Positions 17,266 to 26,418 of a stretch of 56,095 bases of DNA are shown here, piece by piece. Where the stretch lies: positions 1-56,095 of the forward strand of contig JABLUY010000240.1 of NCBI GenBank assembly GCA_013306675.1, written 5' to 3'. The stretch's first letter is position 1. Every line of letters starts with the position of its first letter. The notes beneath the pieces are model-generated. The model saw only the letters and a program-made list of their open reading frames with translations, searched no databases and had not been told where the DNA came from. Source of the stretch: Thraustochytrium sp. TN22 (lineage: Eukaryota; Sar; Bigyra; Thraustochytrida; Thraustochytriidae). The translations under genes were made by a program, and so were the position numbers.

Positions 17266-19632
17266 ATGCGACAGCGCCTTGGGCGCTGCGCGGTCCTGGC
17301 GCTGGCTGCGTCCGTGGTGCGCGGCCAGCTCATCTCCGTCGACGAAGACCTCAACGTGCAGGTGCCTGTTGCGCTGCCCGTAGTAGCGCCCACCACGTTG
17401 GACGTGGTGATCATCGATCCAATTCCGCCCGCGAGCGTCTCCGTGGGCGAGCCAGCGCCTACGCCCCAGCCGGTTGTGACTACCACACCCAAGCCGACAC
17501 CCAAGCCAACGCCCAAGCCGACGCCCAAGCCAACGCCCAAGCCGACAAACAAGCCAACCCCCAAGCCGACGAACTTCGACACGGCGCCCTCGCCAGTGGC
17601 CACACCCAAGCCAACCACTGGCAGCGTGACGGCGACAAATGAGCCTCAGCTCTCGACGCAACAGCCGGCACCCACGGTACCGCCCACGACGATAAAAATA
17701 GTCGCCACCTCCAACCCAACGAAGAAACCCACCAGAAAGCCTACCAACCCGCCTGTGTCTACACCGACTACGGCATACCCCACGGATGCTCCTACTACTT
17801 CGGCGCCCAGCACGCTGGCGCCAATGACCTTGGCGCCCACCACACAAGCGCCAACACTCCTGCCAACGTCAACGGTGGCGCCCAGCACGAAGAGCGGCAG
17901 CGGGGGAACCAGGCCGACCTTGGAGCCAACCTCGGCGCCCACGGACGGCTCTCCCTTGCCGCTCGAGGAGGACTTTTGCGACAACGGCCGTCAGGACGCG
18001 GAGGTCGGGGAGACGGACGTGGATTGTGGCGGCACTATGTGCGAGCGGCGATGCCAGCTGGACGAGGGCTGTGAGCTGGGCCGCGACTGCGCAGCGTACC
18101 TGGTGTGCGGCTTTGAAGCCAACAGCGTCGATGGCGTGTGCGTGGAGGCGCCCGCCAACCTGACGGAGCAGCCTCCGTGCGTGGTTGGACGCACCTGCGA
18201 GCCAAGGGACGCATCCATGGTTGGCATGTGCGCACTTACCCAGAACGCGAGCGAACGGACGGACCTCGGCTACTGCATCCCAACGCCGTACGCCGTGGAG
18301 GCGAACCGCTGGGACGGCAAGGCCGTGGCGACGTCCACGATGGCGGTGGCCGCGATGGGGACGTGCTTTGTTATCGCGGATGGCGTCACCTTCTCCATGA
18401 CGCTCGACCTGGCCCATGCTGCCGCCTCGGGGGCGCTGCTCTACCTCCCGTCGGCGCCGGCCGTATACACACGGTTCGCAAGCACACTGAGCTGGTCTCT
18501 CTTTGTGTTTTGGCCGCACAAGTCCACGGTGGACCAGGTGCTCAGCGCTGCCGGCGCGCGTCGCGCACCGACGGGCGCGCCGGTGGCTGCCGGCGGGCGA
18601 GGCCTCCTTGCCTCGCGGCGCGGCGATGCGCATGGCATCTCGGAGCTCGCGGAGCTGGCCGAACTTGAGCGCGAATATTTGCTGTGCGCATGCCTGGTGA
18701 CCATCCTCATCTGCAGCACCCTGTACGTTACCTTTCAGATCGTGCAAAAGGGCCGAGACAACTGGCGCGCCTGTGTGCGGGAGGCCCTCGTGCGTGTCCC
18801 GTACCTGGTCTGCTACCCGGTTGCAGCCCTGGCGTCGTACACGCTGTACCTGCTCTTCGTGAGTCACTTCGTAGATGGCTCCGTTTTGCGTGGGGTGCTG
18901 TCGGTCCTGGCGTTCGCCAGCTTCCTGCTCAGCTTCGTCTGGGTACAGGTGTGCTATCGGCAGACAGCGCCCCGCAAGCCGCCGGCCACCTTTCGTGCTC
19001 TCTTCAAGGACTGGCGACCGTCGATGCGCCGATTTTGGTGCGTGCGCGTCTTCGCGAACCTCTCCCGCGGGCTCTTCCTCGGGCTCATCGTACAGCCCAC
19101 GCCGCTGCAGGCTTCGGTCTTTATTTTCATCAATGCCGCCTACCTGTGGATTTTGCTCAAGATGCGGCCATACCGCTTCAAGCTCACCAATGTGGTGGCC
19201 ATTCTCGCCTCGTTGCTCTGCCTGGCCAATACAGCCATGCTCCTCATCTTCGCCTTTGAACATGCGCCCTTCTCCAGCGAGACCATGGACCGCCTTGGCG
19301 TCGCGCAGATCTGGCTCACCATCATCTCCATGCTCTTCATGCTCATGGTTGTTATCCTGCAGGCGGTCTTCATCCACTTGGAAAACCGGCGTGCGCGCCG
19401 CGCCGCCGAGGCCGCTGAGCAACGCCGTGCACAGCTCGAGACGGCGCCGGGCAAATTCGACGTCAAGTATGCGCACGTGATCCTGCACGAGGACGAGGAG
19501 CCCCGCGACGTGTTTGGCGCGCTCGAGCCGGACGAAGAAGACTACGACGCCGACGAGGACGATGCCGACAGCATCGTGCCACCTCGCACAACTGACGGCG
19601 ACGTGACCAGCTCGACCGTGACCACCGCTTGA
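17266..19632 (+). CDS. PT-stalk / Cys-module / polytopic membrane protein, paralog 5
   Basis: Predicted surface membrane protein of 788 residues, starting at the ATG at 17266 (MRQRLGRCAV); the 36 codons open upstream are Arg/Gly-rich and lack a signal peptide. Signal peptide to about residue 20, then a valine/proline-rich segment and a PT stalk containing PKPTPKPT runs (about 65-230). The cysteine module begins near 236 ([15 protein letters not shown]). The membrane block is at about 347-705 with LPSAPAVYTRFASTLSW, YLVCYPVAALASYTLYL and RGLFLGLIVQPTPLQA. The tail is strongly acidic. It is the most diverged of the five in the membrane block but keeps every landmark. Function is unknown. Confidence 0.87.
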   Translation: MRQRLGRCAVLALAASVVRGQLISVDEDLNVQVPVALPVVAPTTLDVVIIDPIPPASVSVGEPAPTPQPVVTTTPKPTPKPTPKPTPKPTPKPTNKPTPKPTNFDTAPSPVATPKPTTGSVTATNEPQLSTQQPAPTVPPTTIKIVATSNPTKKPTRKPTNPPVSTPTTAYPTDAPTTSAPSTLAPMTLAPTTQAPTLLPTSTVAPSTKSGSGGTRPTLEPTSAPTDGSPLPLEEDFCDNGRQDAEVGETDVDCGGTMCERRCQLDEGCELGRDCAAYLVCGFEANSVDGVCVEAPANLTEQPPCVVGRTCEPRDASMVGMCALTQNASERTDLGYCIPTPYAVEANRWDGKAVATSTMAVAAMGTCFVIADGVTFSMTLDLAHAAASGALLYLPSAPAVYTRFASTLSWSLFVFWPHKSTVDQVLSAAGARRAPTGAPVAAGGRGLLASRRGDAHGISELAELAELEREYLLCACLVTILICSTLYVTFQIVQKGRDNWRACVREALVRVPYLVCYPVAALASYTLYLLFVSHFVDGSVLRGVLSVLAFASFLLSFVWVQVCYRQTAPRKPPATFRALFKDWRPSMRRFWCVRVFANLSRGLFLGLIVQPTPLQASVFIFINAAYLWILLKMRPYRFKLTNVVAILASLLCLANTAMLLIFAFEHAPFSSETMDRLGVAQIWLTIISMLFMLMVVILQAVFIHLENRRARRAAEAAEQRRAQLETAPGKFDVKYAHVILHEDEEPRDVFGALEPDEEDYDADEDDADSIVPPRTTDGDVTSSTVTTA

Positions 19633-19763
19633 GCGAGTCACAGCAACCAAAGGTCTGCCGCTGCACCCTACACTCCACGCAAGCAACAGCAATGATAAAT
19701 CCGCGGCGCAAGCAACAGCGCTGCGTCAGGTTTGCACAACCGTGTGATCCACTCTGTCATAAA

Positions 19764-19769
19764 AATAAA
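19764..19769 (+). promoter_or_regulatory. Possible polyadenylation signal of paralog 5
   Basis: AATAAA about 130 bases past the paralog 5 stop, in a locally A-rich patch that stands out in this GC-rich DNA. Most other genes here lack an AATAAA at a similar distance, so this may be chance. Confidence 0.3.
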
Positions 19770-20090
19770 GCAGCTCGGCCAACCTCACGAAAAGATTTGC
19801 GTGCGCAGTAAACGAATCGGCGACGACAGAGAGCTGACGGTGACGCCGACGCGAGTCTGATCGACTCGGATTCTGATCGTAACGTTGTAGGAAATGAAGA
19901 AGAGAAAGCGAGCCACGGGAGCCCGCGCACACATGTGCGTGGGGACACTAGCGGCGGTTAGACCCGAGCAGGCAAGAAGCCATCAAACCTTGGTCACCGC
20001 GCGCCTCGTCTCGGCCTGAGCTTGCGGAGGTTGCGGCCGGCGGGCGGGCGGGCGGGCGGCGGCGGCGGCGGCGGCGGCGGCGGCAGGACG
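19770..20090. other. Spacer before Spc25
   Basis: No gene seen. The last 50 bases before the Spc25 ATG are a (GGCGGG)n/(GGC)n tract that probably belongs to its 5' UTR. Confidence 0.5.
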
Positions 20091-20810
20091 ATGCCAAGCA
20101 CGGCGGGCAGCAACAGCGGCGGCGGGTCGATGCTGGGCGGCGCGGTGGAGGCGCTGCGCGCGAAGCTGGACGCGCGGCAGGGCGAGGTGGAGGGCTTCGC
20201 GACGGGCGTGCGCGAGGGCGTGCGCACGGACGCGGCGGGCGCGCAGGCACGACTGGCGACGCTGCGCGAGCGCATCGAGGCGCTTGCCCGCGAGCGTGAG
20301 GAGCTCGCGTCCATGGGCTGGGCCAACGAGCAGCGCCTGGCCGCGCAGCGCACCAAGGTGGCGGCGCTCGAGGACGAGCTGGCCGGCCTGCGCTCGCGAC
20401 ACGAGGACGCGGAGAACGCCATGCAGTCGGCCAACGAGCGCCGCGGCGCGCTCCTTGGCGCGCTGGGCGACAAGGAGGCCTCGCTCGTCGAGGAGCGCGA
20501 GACGCAGCAGTACCGCGTGGACCAGCTCACGCGCGGCGCCACGCTCTACAAGAAGCTCGGGCTCGAGTTCCAGCGTGAGGACAACTCGCGCTTGCGCCTC
20601 TCCTTTACGCAGATCGACCCGCGTGACCCGGAGCGCGTCTTCTTCTTTGTTGTCTTCGTCGACAGCGACGATCGCTACAACGTTGAGCAGGTCGAGCCCA
20701 GCGTTGGCAGCATCGCGGACCTCATCCGCCGCCTCAACGCCTCCAATGACTTTTCTGGCTTTGTGCGGAGCATGCGCGCCAAGTTCCAAGCGCTCTGTGC
20801 CACCGCCTGA
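20091..20810 (+). CDS. SPC25: Kinetochore protein Spc25
   Basis: Spc25 is one of four subunits of the Ndc80 complex, which links centromeres to spindle microtubules; with Spc24 it forms the centromere-facing end. The 239-residue product is close to the usual length (human about 224). Residues 20-150 are a heptad-rich coiled coil. Residues 153-239 match the Spc25 globular domain: LGLEFQRED, LRLSFTQIDPRDPERVFFF, then a YNVEQVEPSV strand, the LIRRLNASNDFSGFVRSMR helix and a final FQAL. I start at the ATG at 20091, because the upstream in-frame sequence is a translated GGC repeat. The stop is followed within 3 bases by a (CT)n tract. Spc25 is fast evolving, but the C-terminal pattern is characteristic. 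Confidence 0.85.
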   Translation: MPSTAGSNSGGGSMLGGAVEALRAKLDARQGEVEGFATGVREGVRTDAAGAQARLATLRERIEALAREREELASMGWANEQRLAAQRTKVAALEDELAGLRSRHEDAENAMQSANERRGALLGALGDKEASLVEERETQQYRVDQLTRGATLYKKLGLEFQREDNSRLRLSFTQIDPRDPERVFFFVVFVDSDDRYNVEQVEPSVGSIADLIRRLNASNDFSGFVRSMRAKFQALCATA

Positions 20811-20812
20811 AC

Positions 20813-20829
20813 CTCTCTCTCTCTCTCTC
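20813..20829 (+). repeat. (CT)n tract right after the Spc25 stop
   Basis: A pure CT dinucleotide run begins about 3 bases after the TGA stop. Similar tracts lie beyond several other stop codons in this window. Confidence 0.9.
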
Positions 20830-21019
20830 ACTCTCCCCTCGTTCTCTTCGGCGATGGCAGTACCATGCGTTGCAGAGCAACTCAAAAGCCTGCCGGGAAG
20901 CTTCCAATCCGTCGCTGGTGCAGTCGATTGTGAACACAAGTCGCTAGCGAGCAGGCGATCCGCGACCCTTTGCGCGCCGCTGCCAGAACATATCCCAATC
21001 CCATCGCCCTAGACGGAGT

Positions 21020-23244
21020 TTAATCAGGATAGCCATATTATCCCTAGTAAATCGGCTCTCCTGCTTGCGCTCGACTGACCTGTTGCTATCATGATTCTAA
21101 TCATTTTTGGAACTTTCAACTACTGGGTTTGTATGGAAGCGTAAAGTGTTGGTCACTTCCGACTGGCCTGTGCGGATGCTGAGGCCAACTTGGGCTGCAT
21201 CAAGGGCACGATGGACTCGTGCTGAGGCTGCTGCGAGAGGATCTTGAACTATGGCTTGATGGGGTGTCGGTGTAGCTGGCTTGGGCTACGTGGTCGTTCC
21301 TGCTCTGCGCTGTAGGGGTACCGGACGAGGCACTGGCGCTGCTCGAATCGACATGATCGAGGCAAATGGGCGAAGGTGTTCCGTTGACGTTTGTCTTGCG
21401 CTTCTTGAAGCCTTCGTGAGGCTCGACGCGCACGCGCGTGTGCCACTTGGAAAAGCAGGTTGTGCGTTCATTCTTTCTCATGAACACGTGCAGAGGCACA
21501 CCGCAGATGGTGCAACGACGGTGCGTTTGCTTGCCGCAGATGACGCAGAGCCGCTTGGCGGGAATCCTCTTGTTGTTGGCGTTGAAGGATGCCTTTCCCG
21601 CTGCCTCTGAGTCATGTTGCAGTGCGGCATCGAGGCGGATGTCGCGGGCTTGGCCGTGGTTGAAGAACTTCTGCAACTCGGGGGTTCGCTTGCGCTTACC
21701 GGCGGTCACGAGGTCCCTCGCCGCTTCCCTGGTGAGCCCAGTGGGCTTGGGCATGCTTGGCTGCATGTTGAACTCCACCTGCGCCGTATCGAGCTGCCTG
21801 CTCCTGTAGACGTGACGGACCATGTCGACAGTGAGGCGGAACGAGACAGTGCTGAGCGCTTCAGAGCGGTTCACCTTGTCGCGGAGGGCCTTTAGCCCGT
21901 CGCTGTCTTCGAGGTTGCTCTTCCTCGCAGCCTGTAAGTAGCGGTAGACCACGATGGCGTTGACAACGAGCTGCTTGTACGTGCGCAACGCGATGTTCTG
22001 GTCGCAGCTCAGATTCATGCACTGCGTGTTGGTGATCTGCTCCACGTACTGTGTGCTTCCGTCGACGCCGCCCTTTGCGACGTTGTATAGCTCCTGCGGT
22101 AAGCACTTGATGACATGCACGGGCCGCATGGGCCCCTTCAGAGCGACAAGCTTGCGCATGGCGCGCCACAGCCGGAAGTGCGAGCTCAGCACCGCCCCCT
22201 CCTCCTCGCCGAAGATGGCAGGTGGCTTGGGCGGCGCACCCGCTGTCGATGCTCTGGTGCGCCCATGTCGTGAGCTTGTCCGCCCACGGTTTCAGAGCGC
22301 GCTCCATGGCGAGCCGGGCGTCCGGAGGCACTTCAACGAGGCAGGCGTACAAACACGAACTCGTGCTGGCAGCAACGTAGAGCACGTGATCGATTTGGAG
22401 GACCACAGCTTGGTGCAAGACTTGCGCGCGGTGCTCGGCAGGTATGGCCTTCCACCAAGTCTCGTCCCCCACGTGTTCATCTGGGTGCTCACGATACGTG
22501 CGTCTACCGCGCCTCCAGGCGCGACGCGCGTCTTGATCTCGACGCTGCATAGTACTGACGATGCGTCGCACTCCGCGCCTGGAAGCCGGACGCGAGCGAC
22601 TCCATCCGGCGAGACTGCGAGCCCCGGAACGGTCTTGTGCTGAATGAGGCCGACCTCGAACATGCACTCGCACCACGCGTCGGTTCGTCGACCAACGCAA
22701 GTATGTCTTCGAAGTCTTGCTGCGCAGCGGCCTCAGCACGAGCATCCTCGTCGCCAAGCTCCTCTCCTTCTTCGTCTTCGTCCCCTGTGTCCCGCTTGTC
22801 CAGGGGCACGAACTCGCTGTCGCTGTCGCTGTCGCTGTCGTCCTCCACGCGGTGGTTAGGCCTCGCCGATGCCATGATGTCGCAGTGCGGGCCCGACTCC
22901 ACGTCCAAGCGCTGCGGCAGGGGCGTGCGAGCTGAGAGCAGGCACAAGGCACCCGCCAGGGCCGCCTGCAGCCGCGCGCCGCAGCGCCTGCGGCTCCAGC
23001 GCGCTCCGCGACGAAGTCGCGCGCGAGCTCCCCCCAAAGCCGCTCTGGGCGAACTGCCGAGCTCATCTCATCCTAACCACCACGCCTTCGGCCAAAATGA
23101 ATAGGGGGCAGGAGCCTTGGGTCGCTTCGAGTGGGCCTCTTCAAGCTCGGCCCCATCGCTGCGTTTTTGATCGAATGCGGAACTAACTTCGCCAGACTCT
23201 AGGCCACTTTTTTGGAGCAAATCGGGAGTAAAGTACCCTCTTAA
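21020..23244 (-). mobile_element. TTAA-flanked piggyBac-like element carrying a YqaJ-type nuclease, decayed
   Basis: A 2.2 kb segment bounded by TTAA at 21020-21023 and 23241-23244, the target-site sequence of piggyBac elements. Both ends are AT-richer than the surroundings. Inside each TTAA there is a short hairpin-like sequence (AGGATA..TATCCCT on the left; GGGTA..TACTCCC on the inverted right end), giving weakly similar ends. The internal minus-strand gene has a piggyBac-like C terminus (YN..KGGVD motif and a cysteine/histidine finger) behind a PD-(D/E)XK nuclease-like domain, spread over several frames. The element boundaries are inferred from the two TTAA sites. Confidence 0.6.
21200..22875 (-). 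pseudogene. Broken nuclease/transposase-like gene (YqaJ-like plus piggyBac C terminus)
   Basis: Recognisable protein is spread over three or four frames. An acidic Asp/Ser-rich N terminus starts at the ATG at 22875. A second frame (about 22700-22500) has FEVGLI, VSPDG and VEIKTR, the order of acidic residues and the ExK seen in PD-(D/E)XK nucleases of the YqaJ type. A third frame (about 22500-22215) continues with HRAQVLHQAV and a strand LYVAAS. A fourth (about 22250-21200) has YNVAKGGVD, a helix ending VNAIVVYRYL, and a finger CVIC-x6-CTIC-x4-H..CFSKWH like the piggyBac C-terminal cysteine-rich domain. The first two catalytic aspartates of a piggyBac DDE domain are not seen. The frame changes suggest a dead copy; short introns are the alternative. 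Confidence 0.65.
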
Positions 23245-23721
23245 TACGCTTTAGTGCCCCCTGTGCCGGGCGTCACCGAGGGACCCCCGCGTGGTAGGCG
23301 GATACGAGTAAGCATAGAGGTGTGATTGGGATATGTAATGCTTGAAAGGTTACGTCTCTTCCTCGCTTGCTTCTTTCTCGCGCGCGGCCACACGCCCTGT
23401 GTCGCCCTGTGGCTGTGACTGTGACTGACTGCGAGAGCGAGCACTACTAGTACCTTGCTGCGCATGCCGTAGACCTGTAGGACTCGGACCACATGTACGC
23501 ATGGAATCACTATCAAGCGAGCCCGCTGAGCCGAGCTTGAGCCGAGCTTGAGCCTGTGGATGTCTTTGGCGTAGGACACCGTTGCTGGTCGTGCGAGTCT
23601 CGCGGCAGGGAGCAGGCCGAGGCGTTGCGCCGCGCCAGCTACGCGCTAAGCGTGCCCAGGGAGCATCCATCCCGCTTCGCGAGGTCGCCGAGGTTGCGCG
23701 GCCGCCGCGGCGCGCGGGGCG
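23245..23721. other. Spacer upstream of the glycosyltransferase gene
   Basis: No gene seen. It contains short GTGACT-type repeats near 23410-23435 and should hold the promoter of the next gene. Confidence 0.5.
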
Positions 23722-25038
23722 ATGTCGCGCAGGCTGCTGGGCGTGCCGCAGGGCCACACGGCGTTCTCGTGGGGCGGGCGGACGCCGCGCGAGGACGTGC
23801 CGGCCGGGCACACGCGCGAGTCGTGGTATGGGACGGGCACAGAGCGCGAAGAGGCGCGCGCCAAGGGCCTGGGCAAGCTGGCCGGCGTCCTGCGGCGGCG
23901 ACAGCAGCTCAAGAAGGCGCTGGCCGGCCTGCAGGCGGCGCTGGAGCTCGCGCCGGCGCTGCCTGCGACGCACTTCAACCTGGGCTGCGTCTGGGACGAC
24001 CTGGGCGCGCCGGCCGTGGCGGTGGCCCACTTCCGCGTGGCCACGGCGCTGCAGCCGGCGCACGGGGCGGCTTGGGACTGCCTCGCCGGCGCCTTGCTCA
24101 AGCGCGGCTCCAAGGAGGACATCCGCGAGGCGCTCGTCTGCTGCGAGCTGGCGCTGCGGCTCGACGCCGACGACAGCGCGGCGCTCTGCAACCAGGGCAG
24201 CGCGCTGCGCCGCCTCGGCCGGCAGCAGGAGGCCGTGCAGCTTGCGTGGGCGGCGCTCCTGCGCTCGCACGACGGCGAGGCAGCGAGCACCTGCTTGGAC
24301 CTGCGCGGGTCGGCGCCGGCGCCGGCGTGTGCGTCGAGCGCGCCTGTGGCCATTGTCTGCGTCAAGTGGGGCACCAAGTACGGCGCGGACTACGTGAACC
24401 GCCTGGCCGCGGGCGTGCGCAGGCATCTGAGCTGCGTGCCACACGCCTTCTTTTGCTTCACGGAGGACGCCTCCGGCGTGGACACCTCCGGCGTGAGAGT
24501 CTGCCCCCTGCCCGAGACGGACTGGGTCGGGTGGTGGCACAAGGCGTCCGTGCTCTTCTCCGGCCACCTCGAGCAGCACGTGCCGGCGGACTTTTCGCGC
24601 ATCGTGTACGTTGACCTCGACACGGTCATCGTGGGCTCGCTTGACGACCTGGCGCGCTACGACGGCCGCCTCGCCACGCTGTACACCACGGACTTTAGCA
24701 AGACCGAGGACCGCGCAGACGGCTACAACAGCTCGTTGCTGCTCTTCGCCCGCGGCGACAATGCGCTGCAGGCCGCCGTGTACGCGCCGCTCGTTGCTCT
24801 CGGCGGAGCCCAGCGCGTCAAGTCGGCCGTCCACCGCCTCGACTTTTGGCTCGAGATGACCGTGCGCGGTGCCGACTCCCTTCAGGCGCTCTTTCCCGGC
24901 CAGCTTCTCGACTACAAGACCCACGTTGCCGCCGCTCCAGCCCTGCCTCCTCTGGCGCGTCTGGTCACCTTCCCGCTGCACCCCAAGCCGCATCACGTCG
25001 CCTCGGCGCCCTGGATGCAGCAGCACTGGTGTCTGTGA
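23722..25038 (+). CDS. TPR-domain glycosyltransferase (GT8-like fold)
   Basis: Predicted sugar transferase of 438 residues. Residues 55-200 form three to four tetratricopeptide-like repeats (for example ATHFNLGCVWDDLGAPAVA, and later AALCNQGSALRRLGRQQEA), which usually bind protein partners. From about residue 213 the sequence matches a GT-A type transferase: VAIVCVKWGTKYG, GWWHKASVLFSG, then YVDLDTVIVGSLDDL with the metal-binding D298-x-D300, and GYNSSLLLF. This resembles glycogenin/GT8-type enzymes, but the acceptor and sugar cannot be read. There is no signal peptide or membrane anchor, so a cytosolic or nuclear site is likely. Start at the ATG at 23722, which follows a long GC-rich leader. 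Confidence 0.75.
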   Translation: MSRRLLGVPQGHTAFSWGGRTPREDVPAGHTRESWYGTGTEREEARAKGLGKLAGVLRRRQQLKKALAGLQAALELAPALPATHFNLGCVWDDLGAPAVAVAHFRVATALQPAHGAAWDCLAGALLKRGSKEDIREALVCCELALRLDADDSAALCNQGSALRRLGRQQEAVQLAWAALLRSHDGEAASTCLDLRGSAPAPACASSAPVAIVCVKWGTKYGADYVNRLAAGVRRHLSCVPHAFFCFTEDASGVDTSGVRVCPLPETDWVGWWHKASVLFSGHLEQHVPADFSRIVYVDLDTVIVGSLDDLARYDGRLATLYTTDFSKTEDRADGYNSSLLLFARGDNALQAAVYAPLVALGGAQRVKSAVHRLDFWLEMTVRGADSLQALFPGQLLDYKTHVAAAPALPPLARLVTFPLHPKPHHVASAPWMQQHWCL

Positions 25039-26053
25039 CATGCTGCACGGCACGAACGCAGCACGAACGTGGTCCTGGCAGTCCGAGTCCGTGCCACGCT
25101 TCGCGCTCGCCTCGGCTCGCCTCGCTTCGTGTGCCTCCGCGCGTCCGGCCGGTCCCGGCCGGCTTCCACGTCGTCTCGGTCCTCACATCATGATGGCACT
25201 GTCTGTCATCATCAGGATCCTCGCTGTTCCTTCTGGCTCCGCCTGGCTCCTCGACAACTTGCGTGACCGCTAGGCCGACCGGCCTGTTGCGGTGGTACCT
25301 CCTCGAGTCGCGGCCCACGCTCGCCCTCCGACTTCGTCGCTCTGCTGAGTCTGCTCAGGCTCTTCATGGCTCCCGGGTCGACGCGAACTCTTTCGACTCG
25401 GAGCTAGGCCACCATTAGCCCACCTGCGCCGCGCTGCGCTGCGCCCAGGCTGCGCTGCGCCCATGCTGCGCTGCGCTGCGCCAGCTAGCTGCGCAAGAAC
25501 TGTGGCTGCAGTGCCGCTGCATCCGCGCTCATCCAAGTGCGCCCAAGACCCAACTCCGGCTCGCAAAGTCCTCGCCAAGGCGAGTCGGCGCGGCGGCCTG
25601 GGCTGGCCGCCGGGAGCGAGCGAAGGCGGTCTCCGCGCGCGGGCCCGCTCGCTCGCTAGCTCGCCAGCAGACGGTCGCCTGCAGTGGTGCCGGCCAGCGC
25701 CGAAGTAGCCTGCCAGTGCCAGTGCTGCAGGATCCGCAAGATCAGGATCTTTGCCTCGATGTCACCCGCGCCCCCGGGGTACGCGGAGGCAGGTGCCATG
25801 ATCGCGCCGGATAGACGATTGATCGATAGATAGATACATACCCTCTGACAGCGACAAACTCTGCTCCGCTCGGGCATCCACCCGAGCCTGCAGGCAGGCT
25901 GCAATTCGCGATCAAAGGCGCCGAGCCCGACGCCCTCGCGAGCGAGCAGGCCTCCCTCGGTCGCCGCGGCAGCGAGGCTCGCGGCGCGGCGCGGGAGCGG
26001 ACATCGGGCATCGGGCATCGACCGGCAGGCAGGCAGGCAGGCGGCGAGCGAGG
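25039..26053. other. Intergenic region with GCGCT repeats
   Basis: No supported gene over 1 kb. It contains pentanucleotide GCGCT/GCGCC repeats at about 25431-25482, a short GATA tract near 25826-25838 and a GGCA repeat just before the next ATG. Confidence 0.5.
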
Positions 26054-26386
26054 ATGGTGCGGCTCGGGCTCGTCGCGGCGGCGCTGCTGGCGGCGTCGGC
26101 GTCCGCCACGCGGCTGCGCGCGCTGGACCATGATGTGGACGAGGACGAGGGCAGCCCGCTCATGGCGCGCGAGTTCACGTTCCTCCGCAATGGCGAGGAC
26201 GGCGACGAGGCCCTGAGCATGTCCATGAGCGGCTTGGAGTCCGGCGCGTACACGCTCGAGGTCGTCATGGGCACCCCGTATGTCGTCAAGGACAAGCAGG
26301 GCAACAAGGTCGGCCTGGCGCTGCTCAAGAAGTCAGAGTACGAGGGCGGCGCAGGCGGCGCGGGAGGCACCGAGTCAGGTGAAGAG

Positions 26387-26418
<32 letters not shown>

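Noticed and set aside
17869-19692. 607-codon minus-strand frame opposite paralog 5
   Set aside because: Antisense shadow with His/Arg/Glu-rich sequence and no motif.
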